DNA of 64,000 nucleotides from DATAOG01 sp963782885 (lineage in GTDB: Bacteria; Pseudomonadota; Alphaproteobacteria; Geminicoccales; Geminicoccaceae). The stretch spans positions 62,001 to 126,000 of the forward strand of contig CAWALL010000016.1 in NCBI GenBank assembly GCA_963782885.1. The letters run 5' to 3'. The notes beneath the pieces were generated by a model, which was not told where the DNA came from, did not search any database, and was given only the letters and a program-made list of their open reading frames with translations. A program made the position numbers and the translations under genes. Positions 18,235 to 29,373 of this stretch are shown here, one piece after another; position 1 is the stretch's first letter, and each line of letters opens with the position of its first letter.

Positions 18235-18266
18235 CACCACGATCCTGGCATGCCAGGATCGTGGTG
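18235..18266. repeat. 32-base perfect palindrome
   Basis: A perfect inverted repeat with no loop. The left half 18235-18250 (CACCACGATCCTGGCA) and right half 18251-18266 are exact reverse complements. It lies between the divergently oriented Sel1 gene and the IS110 transposase. IS110-type elements often insert next to palindromic sequences, and the element could also serve as a bidirectional terminator or protein site. No T-run follows it on either strand. Confidence 0.85.
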
Positions 18267-18270
18267 CGGC

Positions 18271-18339
18271 GGCGGTGCCGGGATGGTTTTCATGCTGGCT
18301 GCCCATGATGGCTCCGGAGGCAGATCCCCCGGCACCGCC
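18271..18339 (+). ncRNA. Candidate structured leader (possible bridge RNA) of the IS110 element
   Basis: Twelve-base arms GGCGGTGCCGGG (18271-18282) and CCCGGCACCGCC (18328-18339) pair perfectly. They enclose a nested stem CTGCC/GGCAG (18299-18303 and 18319-18323) with large loops. IS110-group elements carry a non-coding bridge RNA in the left non-coding region just upstream of the recombinase gene, and this is that position. No transcript evidence exists, known bridge RNAs are longer (150 nt or more), and the loop-to-target pairing was not tested, so this is a candidate only. Confidence 0.35.
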
Positions 18340-18440
18340 ACACCGCCTCGACCGCTGATTAGGCTCTGCGATCCATCGCTGTGTAGGGCGACGACGGCGC
18401 GGGCGGGATGCCGGGTCACGATCACCTGCCGGGGGGCGCC

Positions 18441-19619
18441 ATGCGGATCAGTGTTGGGATCGATATCGCCAAGGAGGTGCATTGGGTCACGGCCGTCGAT
18501 GCCGACGGCGTGGTTCGCCTTGATCGCAAGCTGCCGAACACGCCGACTGACATCGCGGCGCTGATCGAGGAGCTCGTCAGCCTTGGCGGCGCCATACGCG
18601 TCGGCCTCGATGTCGTTGGCGGCATCGCCGGCCTTGCCGAAGCCATGCTGGCCGCAGCGGGGTTGGCGCTCGTTCACGTCCCGGGCTTGGCCGTCAACCG
18701 CGCCCGCCAGGGCACCGTGGGGGGCGAGAACAAGTCCGATCCGCGCGACGCGCGCACCATCGCCGACCAGGTCCGCACCCGCTCCGACCTGCGGCCGATC
18801 GATCCGGCGACCGAACTCGATCTCGAGATCAGGCTGCTCGTCGGCCGGCGCCGCGACCTGGTCGATGCCCAAACCCAGCGCCTGTCCCGCATGCACGACC
18901 TGCTGGTGGGCATCTTTCCCGGCCTGGAAGCCTGCCTCGACCTCAAGACCAAGGGGCCGCTGGTCCTCCTGACCAAGTTCGTCACCCCGGCCGAGCTGCG
19001 CACCGCCGGCAAGAAGCGCCTGGTCCGCCATCTCAGGGCCGCCGGAGGGCTGCCCCATGTCGACGCGCTCGCCGAGCGCGCCCTGGCTGCCGCGGTCGAG
19101 CAGACCATTGCCGTCCCGGCCGAACGCATGAGCGCACGTCTGATCAAGGAGCTGGCCCAGGAAGCGCTCGCCGCCCGCGCCCGCCTCGCCGAGATCGATC
19201 GTGAACTCGAGGAGTTCCTCGACCGCCACCCTGACGCGGCCCTCATCCGCAGCCTGCCCGGCATGGGGGCCGTGCTCACCGCCGAGCTGATCGCCGAGGC
19301 AGGCTGCCTCTCCCGCTTCCGCTCCGCCGACGCGCTGGCCGCCGCGGCCGGCATCGCGCCGGTCCTGCGCCAGTCCGGCAAGGTGCGCTTCCTCAGGCGT
19401 CCCACAGGCGGCAACAAGGGACTCAAACGCGTCTTCTACCAGTCCGCCTTCTGCTCCCTTGGCCACCCCGACAGCCGCGCCTTCTACGACCGCAAGCGCC
19501 GCGAGGGAAAACGCCATCACCAAGCCGTCCTCGCCCTCGCGCGCCGACGCATCAACGTCCTCTGGGCCCTGCTCACCAGCCGGCAGCTCTTCCAACAAAA
19601 CTTCAAACTCGCCGCTTGA
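18441..19619 (+). CDS. IS110-family transposase (DEDD recombinase)
   Basis: A 392-residue transposase. The N-terminal DEDD RuvC-like domain begins ISVGIDIAKEVHWVTAVD and includes the acidic pair in GENKSDPRDARTIADQ. The C-terminal Transposase_20 domain includes LIRSLPGMGAVLTAELIAE, AAAAGIAPVLRQSGKVRFLR and GNKGLKRVFYQSAF. Length is normal for the family and no stop interrupts it, so it is probably functional. ATG 18441 is preceded by a G-run; an in-frame ATG at 18408 would extend it by 11 residues. IS110 enzymes recombine DNA under guidance of an element-encoded RNA. Confidence 0.92.
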   Translation: MRISVGIDIAKEVHWVTAVDADGVVRLDRKLPNTPTDIAALIEELVSLGGAIRVGLDVVGGIAGLAEAMLAAAGLALVHVPGLAVNRARQGTVGGENKSDPRDARTIADQVRTRSDLRPIDPATELDLEIRLLVGRRRDLVDAQTQRLSRMHDLLVGIFPGLEACLDLKTKGPLVLLTKFVTPAELRTAGKKRLVRHLRAAGGLPHVDALAERALAAAVEQTIAVPAERMSARLIKELAQEALAARARLAEIDRELEEFLDRHPDAALIRSLPGMGAVLTAELIAEAGCLSRFRSADALAAAAGIAPVLRQSGKVRFLRRPTGGNKGLKRVFYQSAFCSLGHPDSRAFYDRKRREGKRHHQAVLALARRRINVLWALLTSRQLFQQNFKLAA

Positions 19620-19627
19620 CGCACCCA

Positions 19628-20176
19628 TTAGGCTGCCTCCGGCCGGCGATCGTCGGGATCGGGGATCTGGGCCGCGACCGTCCGGCCGAGCTCGGCCAGC
19701 GCCGCCCGGAGCGCCGGCGGCCGGACCGGCTCGACCAGCGCGGCGAGCGCGCTCAGCTCGTCCGCCGCGAGCGGGCGCACCGGCCGCGGAGCGCGCCGCT
19801 TGACCGGCCGCGCGGGCGGTGCCTGAATCAGGCGCAGGCGGGCGACCGCCGGATAGCCGAAGAAGTCGTTGATCCGCTCGATCAGCTGCGGCGCGCTGTG
19901 CTGCAGCTCGAGCGCCGAGGCGCCGCCGACATGGACCGTAAGCACGCCGCCCATGCCATCGCGCGCCGCTGCCAGCCGGACCGGCTGACTGCGGGCCGCG
20001 AGCTGCGGCCCGACCACCAGCGGCCAGTCGGTGAGCAGCCTGGCTTCGGCCAGCCCGCGCCGGCGCGCCGCCGGGTCGAGCAGACGGCCGAGCAGCTCAG
20101 GCAGGCGGCGCAGCCCGCCCCGGCGCAAGACCTGCGGCCTCGCTCGCAATTTCCGGCGTCGTCGTCGGTGGGACAT
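19628..20176 (-). CDS. DUF721/DciA-like protein
   Basis: A DUF721-domain protein of about 182 residues. Evidence is an Arg-rich N-terminus (MSHRRRRRKLRARPQVLRRG), then LLDPAARRRGLAEARLLTDW, WPLVVGPQLAARSQPVRL and LTVHVGGASALELQHSAPQL. DUF721 proteins include DciA, the predominant bacterial replicative-helicase loader or operator, which interacts with DnaB. The link between this alphaproteobacterial member and DciA is by family. It is divergent from mutY, the usual neighbour in alphaproteobacteria. The frame stays open to 20290, overlapping the mutY start, so I prefer ATG 20176, although its ribosome binding site is weak. The IS110 element abuts its stop codon. Confidence 0.75.
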   Translation of the reverse strand: MSHRRRRRKLRARPQVLRRGGLRRLPELLGRLLDPAARRRGLAEARLLTDWPLVVGPQLAARSQPVRLAAARDGMGGVLTVHVGGASALELQHSAPQLIERINDFFGYPAVARLRLIQAPPARPVKRRAPRPVRPLAADELSALAALVEPVRPPALRAALAELGRTVAAQIPDPDDRRPEAA

Positions 20177-20265
20177 CGGCGTGGCGCTCTGATTTCGGGT
20201 CCAGTCACCGTCGGGTTCGGGATAGCCGGCGATCACCCGCGACGGCGTCGGCTCGTTCTTTAAAC

Positions 20266-21369
20266 ATGGGCGGCGCGCTGCCACCGGCAAGTGAGGGCCG
20301 GCCGACGTCGGCCGCGATCCTGATCGACCGCCTGCTCGCCTGGTACGACCGCGATCGCCGGCGGCTGCCGTGGCGGGCCGAGCCGGGGACCGCCGCCGAG
20401 CCTTATCGGGTCCTGCTCAGCGAGATCATGCTGCAGCAGACCACGACCGCGACCGTGAGCCGGCGGTTTCCGGAGTTTCTCGCGCGCTTCCCGAGCCTCG
20501 ACGCGCTCGCGGCCGCGGACCAGGCCGACGTGCTGCACGCCTGGCAGGGGCTCGGCTACTACCGGCGCGCGCGCGCCCTGCATGCGCTCGCCCGGGCCGT
20601 GGTGGCAGGGCATGCCGGCCGGCTGCCGGCCGATCCGGCGGCGTTGCGGGCACTGCCGGGGATCGGGCCCTACACGGCGAGCGCGCTCCTCGCGATCGCG
20701 TTCGGGCAGCCGGCGGTCCCGGTCGACGGCAACGTCCTGCGCGTGCTGGCGAGGCTCTACCGGGTCGAGAGGCCGTTGCCTGCCGCGGCGCCGGAGCTGA
20801 ACGCGCGGGCGCAGGCGCTGGCGAGCCCCCGCCGACCTGGCGATCTCGCCCAGGCGCTGATGGATCTCGGCGCGACGCTCTGCCGGCCGCGCGCGCCGCG
20901 CTGCCCCGCCTGCCCATGGCGAGGAGCCTGCGCGGCCCATGCCGCCGGCCTCGCGGAGCAGTTGCCCCGACGAGCAGTGCGGCCGGTGCGACCGGTCCGG
21001 CGTGGGCTCGCGTTCCTTCTGGCGCGCGCGGACGGCGCGATGCTGTTTCGCCGGCGGCCGGCCGAGGGCCTGCTCGGCGGCCTGCACGAGCTGCCGTCCA
21101 GCCCCTGGCAGGAGGGTGAGCTCTCGGTCGCGGCGGCGCTCGGCCATGCGCCGGCGGCGGCCGAGTGGCGCCTGCACGCGCGGCCGGTCCGGCACGTCTT
21201 CACCCATTTCGTGCTCGAGCTGACCTTGGCCGAGGCGACCACGACCGCCGGGCCGGCCGGGATCTGGTGCCGGATGGCGGAGCTGGATCGGCTGGCCCTG
21301 CCGACCGTGATGCGCAAGCTCCTGCGGCAGGCCGCTGCGTCCGGCGCCGACCGGCTGCCGGGGTTTTGA
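20266..21369 (+). CDS. mutY: A/G-specific adenine glycosylase
   Basis: A 367-residue base-excision-repair enzyme that removes adenine mispaired with 8-oxoguanine. Evidence is the catalytic Glu region LLSEIMLQQTTTATV, the helix-hairpin-helix LPGIGPYTASALLAIAFGQ, the catalytic Asp in VPVDGNVLRVLARLY, and the iron-sulfur cluster cysteines in CRPRAPRCPACPWRGAC (C-x6-C-x2-C-x5-C). The C-terminal NUDIX-like 8-oxoG recognition domain (AMLFRRRPAEGLLGGLHELP, then HVFTHFVLEL) is present. Full length and intact. Confidence 0.95.
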   Translation: MGGALPPASEGRPTSAAILIDRLLAWYDRDRRRLPWRAEPGTAAEPYRVLLSEIMLQQTTTATVSRRFPEFLARFPSLDALAAADQADVLHAWQGLGYYRRARALHALARAVVAGHAGRLPADPAALRALPGIGPYTASALLAIAFGQPAVPVDGNVLRVLARLYRVERPLPAAAPELNARAQALASPRRPGDLAQALMDLGATLCRPRAPRCPACPWRGACAAHAAGLAEQLPRRAVRPVRPVRRGLAFLLARADGAMLFRRRPAEGLLGGLHELPSSPWQEGELSVAAALGHAPAAAEWRLHARPVRHVFTHFVLELTLAEATTTAGPAGIWCRMAELDRLALPTVMRKLLRQAAASGADRLPGF

Positions 21370-21536
21370 TCGCGCGGACGCCGGTGCGCCCGAATTGCCG
21401 CATGCGCCGGGTGAATTGGGCCCGGGCATCACCGAATGGTTGCGTTTTTGCGCTGCCCCGTTAAGGCTCTGCGCTAGGAAATCGCCTGAGCCGCCAGCGG
21501 CCGGACGCGGCGGCCAGGGACCGGGAGTTGAACGCC

Positions 21537-22355
21537 ATGGTTGGGAGATGGGTCGCGATGGGTGCCCTGGGCAAGCCGCTGCTGCTGGGGGGGCTCCTGC
21601 TCGGCCTCGGCGCCTGCACCACCGCCTTGCCGCCGGAGAAGGTCGAAGCGATGGGCCCGTCGCTGCCGTTCAACGAGCAGCTCAAGGAGGGCTATCTGCA
21701 GCTCGCCGAGGCTCAGCGCGAGGAGACCCATCCGATCAACTGGTACCACTTCCGCGGCAAGGCCCGCGAAGCGATGCTGGGCGATACGGTCTGGCCGGAC
21801 AAAGTCGCGAGCCGGCAGGTGCCGCAGGCCTCCCAGACCGAGGCGATCGAGCTCCGCGAGCGCCTGCTGCGGGCCCTCGAAGGCGGTGCCCGGACCAGCG
21901 ACCCGGCGGACGCGGCGGCGGCGCAGGTCAACTTCGACTGCTGGCTGCAAGAGCTGGAATCGATCAAGACTCCGGCCAACTTCAGTGACTGCAAGGACAC
22001 CTTCGTGGCGGCGCTCGCCAAGTCCGAGACCACGCTGATCCACACGCCCTATGTGGTGCTGTTCGACCAGGGCAGCGATCGCCTCGACCTCAAGGCGATG
22101 AATGAGGTCACCTATGCGCTCTGGGGTGCGCAGATCGCGCAGCCACGCGAGATCGCCGTGACCGGGTATGCCGACAGCGCCGGCGAGGCGCGCGCCAATC
22201 AGGAGCTTTCCCAGCGCCGGGCCGAGGCGGTGGCCGAAGCGTTGCGCGCCGGCAAGCCGCCATCGGGCAGCGACATCCGGGTGGCAGCGCGCGGCGCGCC
22301 TGCGGGCGCCAGCGGCGAGCGGGCGCGTCGGGTCGAGATCACGTTCGGCGGCTGA
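21537..22355 (+). CDS. OmpA-like lipoprotein
   Basis: A 272-residue envelope lipoprotein. The signal peptide ends in a lipobox (GGLLLGLGACTT). Residues about 30-165 form an alpha-helical region found in alphaproteobacterial OmpA-like proteins (NEQLKEGYLQLAEAQREETH, YHFRGKAREAMLG). The C-terminal part (YVVLFDQGSDRLDL, IAVTGYADSAGEARANQELS, QRRAEAVAEAL) is an OmpA peptidoglycan-binding domain. It probably anchors the outer membrane to the cell wall. ATG 21537 follows GGGAG by nine bases and replaces a TTG at 21528. Confidence 0.85.
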   Translation: MVGRWVAMGALGKPLLLGGLLLGLGACTTALPPEKVEAMGPSLPFNEQLKEGYLQLAEAQREETHPINWYHFRGKAREAMLGDTVWPDKVASRQVPQASQTEAIELRERLLRALEGGARTSDPADAAAAQVNFDCWLQELESIKTPANFSDCKDTFVAALAKSETTLIHTPYVVLFDQGSDRLDLKAMNEVTYALWGAQIAQPREIAVTGYADSAGEARANQELSQRRAEAVAEALRAGKPPSGSDIRVAARGAPAGASGERARRVEITFGG

Positions 22356-22555
22356 CTTCGGCTCGCCGGAGGCCGCAACACCGATGGTTGTGTGGTGAGG
22401 CGATCGGTAGGCCCGCGCGGTTGGTTGAGAGGCGGCGGAATTCGGCGCGCCCAGGTTGGCACTGACGGAGTGCCTCCTCATATGAAGGCGGATGCGGGCG
22501 CCGCGCCGGCGCGCGGCGGTTCGCGACCGGCTCGCGTGACTGCCCGAGGTGCCCC

Positions 22556-24745
22556 ATGAAAAAGCTCTTCCTGATCCTCCTGGGCGTGGTCGTCGTGCTG
22601 ATCGGCGCGGCGCTGGCGCTGCCGTTCGTCATCCCGACCGAGACCTACAAGCAGCAGCTGGCGGCCCAGGTCGAACGCGCGACCGGGCGCCGGCTCGACA
22701 TCCAGGGTCCGCTCCACCTCTCACTGCTGCCGAGCGTGGCGCTCGAGGCCCAGGACGTCCGCTTCGCCAACATGCCCGGCGCCGTCGAGCCGGAGATGGC
22801 GAGGCTCAAGGCGCTCCTGGTCGAACTCAAGGTCTGGCCCCTGCTGCACGGCTCGGTCGAGGTCGCGCGCTTCCTCCTGGTCAAGCCCGTCATCCATCTC
22901 GAGGTCACCAAGGCCGGACAGCCAAACTGGCAGTTCGGGCCGCAATCTTCCGGCGCAGCGAAACCGGCGCCGGCGGGCGGCGGCGGATCCAACAGCTCGA
23001 CGCTGCCGATCAGCGAGATCAAGCTCGGCGACATCAGGATCGAGGACGGCACGCTGACCTATGCCGATGCCGCGAGGGGCGCCCAGCAGCGCCTGGATGC
23101 GATCAACCTCAGCCTTCAGCTGCCGGATCTGCAGAGTCCACTGCAGGCGAACGGCTCGCTCGACTACAAGAGCAAGACCGTCAAGGTGGACCTGAAGCTG
23201 GACAAGCCGCTCGAGGTGGTCCATGGCGGCGGCTCGCCGCTCCGGCTGACGGTCAATTCGAAGCCGGCGCGGATCGGGTTCGAGGGTCAGGTGAGCAATG
23301 GCGCCGAGCCTTCAGCCGCCGGCGGGCTCGATCTGAGCGTGCCTTCGATCCGCGAGCTCGTCGCCTGGCTGGGCGAGCCGCTGACGTTCGAGGGCCAGGG
23401 GCTGCAGACGCTGACGATCAAGGGCAAGCTCGACGGTTCGCCGAAACGGGTGGCCCTGAGCGAGCTCGCGATCGGGCTCGACCAGATCAGCGGCAAAGGC
23501 CAACTGGTCGCCGATCTCGGTGGCCAGGTGCCCAAGGTCACCGGCCGGCTCGATCTCGGTGCGGTCGACCTCAACCCCTATCTGCCGCCGGCGGCCGCGG
23601 CAGGCGGGCAACCGGCGGGCGCGGCCGGCAAGAAGCAGGGGGCGGATCGCGAGCGGGCGCCCTCGGCGGCGGGTGGCAAACCGGCGCCCGCTGGCCAGCC
23701 CGCGGTCGAGGCCGGCGCGGGCGGCTGGTCCGACGAGCCGATCGCGGTGCCGCCGCTCGGGGTCGCCAACGTCGCCTTCGAGCTGACCCTGGCTTCGCTC
23801 CGGGTGCAGGCCCTCGAGCTCGGGCGCACCGTGCTCGGGCTGACCTTGCAGGACGGCACGCTCGAGGCGGCGCTCAAGGAGCTGGCACTCTACGACGGTC
23901 ACGGCAGCGGCAAGCTCCGGGTCGCGGTCGACAACGGCGTGCCGGCGATCACGCAGCAGTTCAAGCTCGATGGTCTGCAGGCGCAGCCGTTCCTGACCGC
24001 CGCCGCCGGCTTCAAGCGGCTGGAAGGCACCGCCAGCACCGAGTTCGGGTTGACCACCCGCGGGCGGAGCCAGCGCGAGCTGGTCCGGAACCTGAACGGT
24101 GACGGCAAGATCACGTTCAAGGACGGCGCGATCGTCGGGATCAACATCGCCGCCATGGTGCGCAACGCCGCCGATGCCTTCCTCAATCCCGAAGCCGGCC
24201 AGACGCGCAAGACCGACTTCACCGAGCTCGGCGGCACGTTCAAGATCAAGCAGGGCATTCTCACCAACGACGACATGCATCTGCAGGCGCCGGTGCTCCG
24301 CGTCGACGGCAAAGGCCAGGTCGATCTACCCAAGCGCACGATCGACTATCGGATCGAGCCCAAGGCCGCGCCGACCCTGAAGGGCCAGGGCGGCAAGCAG
24401 GAGGTCGCGGGCATTCTGGTGCCGGTGATCATCCGGGGGCCCTGGGACGATCCGAAGATCACGCCCGACCTCAGCGGCGTGGTCGAGAGTGCGCTCAAGA
24501 ACCCGGAGGCGGTCAAGCAGCAGATCGAGGACCTGGGCGATCAGGCCAAGGGCATCAAGAAGGCGCTCAAGGATGCCACCAAGCAGAAAGGCGGCACCGA
24601 CGCCCTGGTCGAGGGCTTAAGCAAAGCGCTGGGCGGCGATCAGAACCAGCCCCCGGCCGACGACGGCAAGGCCACGACCAAGGAACCGGACAAGAAGCCC
24701 GAAGAACAGGTGCAAAAACTCCTGAAGGGCCTGCTCGGGAACTAG
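22556..24745 (+). CDS. AsmA-family protein
   Basis: A 729-residue AsmA/TamB-like protein. The N-terminal anchor (MKKLFLILLGVVVVLIGAAL) is followed by the AsmA start IPTETYKQQLAAQVERATGR and RFANMPGAVEPEMARLKAL. A low-complexity Pro/Ala/Gly linker lies at about residues 345-395. The C-terminal AsmA_2-type domain includes GDGKITFKDGAIVGINIAAM and PKRTIDYRIEPKAAPTLKGQ. The family forms periplasm-spanning beta-grooves implicated in lipid movement to, and biogenesis of, the outer membrane. It ends in a charged Lys-rich tail and converges on the mutase gene. Confidence 0.88.
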   Translation: MKKLFLILLGVVVVLIGAALALPFVIPTETYKQQLAAQVERATGRRLDIQGPLHLSLLPSVALEAQDVRFANMPGAVEPEMARLKALLVELKVWPLLHGSVEVARFLLVKPVIHLEVTKAGQPNWQFGPQSSGAAKPAPAGGGGSNSSTLPISEIKLGDIRIEDGTLTYADAARGAQQRLDAINLSLQLPDLQSPLQANGSLDYKSKTVKVDLKLDKPLEVVHGGGSPLRLTVNSKPARIGFEGQVSNGAEPSAAGGLDLSVPSIRELVAWLGEPLTFEGQGLQTLTIKGKLDGSPKRVALSELAIGLDQISGKGQLVADLGGQVPKVTGRLDLGAVDLNPYLPPAAAAGGQPAGAAGKKQGADRERAPSAAGGKPAPAGQPAVEAGAGGWSDEPIAVPPLGVANVAFELTLASLRVQALELGRTVLGLTLQDGTLEAALKELALYDGHGSGKLRVAVDNGVPAITQQFKLDGLQAQPFLTAAAGFKRLEGTASTEFGLTTRGRSQRELVRNLNGDGKITFKDGAIVGINIAAMVRNAADAFLNPEAGQTRKTDFTELGGTFKIKQGILTNDDMHLQAPVLRVDGKGQVDLPKRTIDYRIEPKAAPTLKGQGGKQEVAGILVPVIIRGPWDDPKITPDLSGVVESALKNPEAVKQQIEDLGDQAKGIKKALKDATKQKGGTDALVEGLSKALGGDQNQPPADDGKATTKEPDKKPEEQVQKLLKGLLGN

Positions 24746-24774
24746 CCCGGCCTCTCCCGGAAGACGTCAACCGC

Positions 24775-26946
<2,172 letters not shown>

Positions 26947-27130
26947 GCCCTCCGCAGCCCTACCCGTCGCTACTATGTGGGCAGCGCCGCGGACGCGTCA
27001 AACCGCCGCCCGCAGCCCGCCTTCGGGCGAGCCGGACGAGGCGGCCCGGACCGCCGCCGGGATGCCGACCGGGGACATCACGATGGCCGCCGCAGCCGCC
27101 TGGGATGCGCGACGACGAGGCTTGGCTCCG

Positions 27131-28207
27131 TCACCTGCCGCACTGTCCGAGCCACGCGTTCTTCCGGTCCTGCCATTTCCGTCGGGCGGCATCGCCGGTG
27201 AGAATGGTGAAACATTGATGCGTCTTGTCGTTTTCAAAGGCGGCGGGCAGCGGATCGTCCGACATCCACAGCAGGTAGTTGTTCGAGCAGCTCGTCACGT
27301 TCTTCATCGCGCCCCCCCAGCCACCGCCGGAGCTGGGCTTGTTGCCGAGGAAATGATCAAGCGCGATGACCGTGTTGCGAATCTCGAGCGACGGGCTGTT
27401 GGCCCGCCATTTGAATACGCTGGGAACGCCAGGCGCGTTCCCTCGCATGCCCTTCCAAGGATAGGCCTGCATACGCATCAGGACACCATCGAGCACGATC
27501 CGATTCTGCGACACGGGTTTGAATTTCTGCTTCGCCGAGCCGCCCATCGCGGCCGAAATCCCGCTGAAGCAACCGTCGAATAGGGTATTGCGTATGTTCA
27601 TGCTTTCCAGATTGTCGTCTTCAACACAATCGTCACGATTATTGCTGATCCAGGAGTTCTCCAGAGTGCCGACCGAGCTGGAATCCAACGCCGTGAAGCG
27701 GACCGCATCCCAGCCGCCGTCGATCCGGACGCTGTCAATGGTAAAATTGGACGATTTCCGGAAAGCAAACAGCGAGGCTGAATTGCAATAGGAATCGTGC
27801 CACTCGCTGTCCTGCGGAATTTTGCTGTCCCAGACGCCCCCGTACCATGTGCAATCGACGCAACCGTCGAGGATGGCGGGATAGGCCTGTTTCGCCGACG
27901 ACCCCTTGATGCCCTGGTCGCCCCAGCCGCAATTGTCCACCGTGAAGCTGGCGTTGGTGGCGTCGAACACGGTGCCGGCCGGCTGTTTGCTCGGCCGGTA
28001 TTGCTTCAAACCAAAATCCCCGCTCACAACAATCGTATCGTGCCCCGCCGGCGGCCCGGCGCCGCAATGGATCGGGCGAGGCGGGCCGCCAGCCGATGCG
28101 GCGGTCGCGCCCGCCGCGTTCCCCGACGCCTGTCCGCTGCCGCGGATCCAGTCACCATCCTTCTGGACGGCGCATTGTGCAAGAAGGACGAACGCCAGCG
28201 TCGACAT
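27131..28207 (-). CDS. Putative lipoprotein with right-handed beta-helix-like repeats
   Basis: A 358-residue protein with an N-terminal lipoprotein signal (MSTLAFVLLAQCAVQKDG, lipobox LLAQC). The remainder looks like a parallel beta-helix: successive short strands with Asn/Asp turns such as ASFTVDNCGWGDQGIKG, SSNFTIDSVRIDGGWDAVRF, LENSWISNNRDDCVEDDN and LESMNIRNTLFDGCFSGIS. Such folds occur in polysaccharide lyases and surface proteins; no catalytic signature is certain. Many cysteines (for example DGCVDC) suggest disulfides. The reading frame continues upstream without a stop into an XRE remnant, but the signal peptide supports ATG 28207. GC is lower than in neighbours. Confidence 0.6.
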   Translation of the reverse strand: MSTLAFVLLAQCAVQKDGDWIRGSGQASGNAAGATAASAGGPPRPIHCGAGPPAGHDTIVVSGDFGLKQYRPSKQPAGTVFDATNASFTVDNCGWGDQGIKGSSAKQAYPAILDGCVDCTWYGGVWDSKIPQDSEWHDSYCNSASLFAFRKSSNFTIDSVRIDGGWDAVRFTALDSSSVGTLENSWISNNRDDCVEDDNLESMNIRNTLFDGCFSGISAAMGGSAKQKFKPVSQNRIVLDGVLMRMQAYPWKGMRGNAPGVPSVFKWRANSPSLEIRNTVIALDHFLGNKPSSGGGWGGAMKNVTSCSNNYLLWMSDDPLPAAFENDKTHQCFTILTGDAARRKWQDRKNAWLGQCGR

Positions 28208-28372
28208 GCAAACCCGGAAAGCTCTTCGCTCCAGCGGATAATGGATCTTTTGACCGGCGACGACGGCACGGCGACCTCCGGGTGCCGAACAGATCAACGG
28301 CGCGATGTCCCTGAAAACCGGGACGGCACGGCGCTTTTTTGCCTCGACCTGCTGAAGGGCATCGTCGCCGCT

Positions 28373-28642
28373 CTTCTCCGCGGCGACGATGCTGGCCTCC
28401 CGATCCAACGTCGCCAGTATGGGCAGGAGCCGTTTGGCGAAGCAGCCCCGGACCCGGCCCGACGGGATGTCGGACAACTCGGGCCCGACGACATCGAGGA
28501 CAGCGGCGGCCTCGCGCTGGCTCAGGTCGCGCTCGCGGATGGCGTCGTCGACGCAGCGGACGCGCCGTGCCTTGACCTGCTGGCTGTCGGCATTGGTGCA
28601 GACGTTGCCGCCGTTGCAGGTGATGCTGTCGTCGTCGTTCAT
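28373..28642 (-). pseudogene. Degenerate XRE-type (HigA/Nop-like) regulator remnant
   Basis: About 90 codons resembling XRE antitoxins of the COG5606 type. A shortened N-terminus (NGGNV) is followed by VDDAIRERDLSQREAAAVLD, where IRERGLTQREAA is normal, then PELSDIPSGRVRGCFAKRLL and PILATLDREASIV. The usual FADLGLPDAEE segment is missing and several helix residues are altered. The frame runs without a stop into the beta-helix lipoprotein, which would block export of a fused product. It is probably a decaying antitoxin gene, and no toxin partner is visible. Confidence 0.5.
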
Positions 28643-28743
28643 CGCTCCGCTTCCTCACTGCCCAAGCGGTGGCTAGACCATCGGCGAGCGCAAAGGCAAG
28701 CGGCGCATCGCAATCTGCCTCGAAGGTCGACCAGCGGGCGCGG

Positions 28744-29373
28744 TCAGGCCCCCCGCGCTTCGAGCCCACCCATACGGGTGATGAAGTCGGCGACCTCCTG
28801 GACGCCGCGGCCGGCGCGGATGTTGGTGAACACGAAGGGGCGGGCTGCGCGCATGCGGCGGGTGTCGCGGTCCATCACGGAAAGGTCGGCGCCGACCAGG
28901 GGCGCGAGGTCGGTCTTGTTGATCACCAAGAGGTCCGAGCGGGTGATGCCGGGGCCGCCCTTGCGCGGGATCTTGTCGCCGGCGGCGACGTCGATCACAT
29001 AGATCGTGAGATCCGCCAGTTCGGGACTGAAGGTGGCCGCGAGGTTGTCGCCGCCGGATTCGATGAAGACCAGGTCGAGCCTGGGGAACGATGCGACCAG
29101 CTGGTCGATCGCGGCGAGATTGATCGAGGCGTCCTCACGGATCGCGGTATGCGGGCAGCCGCCGGTCTCGACGCCGAGGATGCGCTCGGGTGGCAAGGCA
29201 CCGCTCCGAGTGAGGAACAGGGCGTCCTCGCGGGTATAGATGTCGTTGGTGATCGCCGCGAGCTCGAAACGGTCGCGAAGATGCTTGCAGAGCGCGTCGA
29301 CCAGCGCGGTCTTGCCCGAGCCGACCGGGCCGCCGATCCCGACCCGGAGCGGGTTTTTGCCGGGCTCGGTCAT
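28744..29373 (-). CDS. ureG: Urease accessory GTPase UreG
   Basis: A 209-residue SIMIBI-class GTPase that drives nickel delivery to urease together with UreE, UreF and UreD. Evidence is the P-loop IGGPVGSGKTALVDALC, AAITNDIYTREDALFLTR, the nickel-binding VETGGCPHTAIREDAS (Cys-Pro-His), FIESGGDNLAATFSPEL, and the G4 motif INKTDLAPLVGAD. Length is normal. Its ATG overlaps the ureF stop (ATGA), confirming the start at 29373 rather than the longer open frame. Confidence 0.95.
   Translation of the reverse strand: MTEPGKNPLRVGIGGPVGSGKTALVDALCKHLRDRFELAAITNDIYTREDALFLTRSGALPPERILGVETGGCPHTAIREDASINLAAIDQLVASFPRLDLVFIESGGDNLAATFSPELADLTIYVIDVAAGDKIPRKGGPGITRSDLLVINKTDLAPLVGADLSVMDRDTRRMRAARPFVFTNIRAGRGVQEVADFITRMGGLEARGA

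Larger units (their letters stand above)
18235..19634 (+). mobile_element. IS110-family insertion sequence (ends approximate)
   Basis: The unit consists of the transposase gene and about 200 bases of non-coding sequence upstream, with almost nothing downstream (the next gene's stop codon is nine bases past the transposase stop). A long left and short right non-coding region is the IS110-group layout. IS110 elements lack clear terminal inverted repeats and target duplications, so the ends cannot be fixed. The octamer ATTAGGCT occurs at 18358-18365 and 19627-19634 and may mark a core shared by the two junctions. The element lies between dciA-like and Sel1 genes and abuts the dciA-like stop codon. 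Confidence 0.65.
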
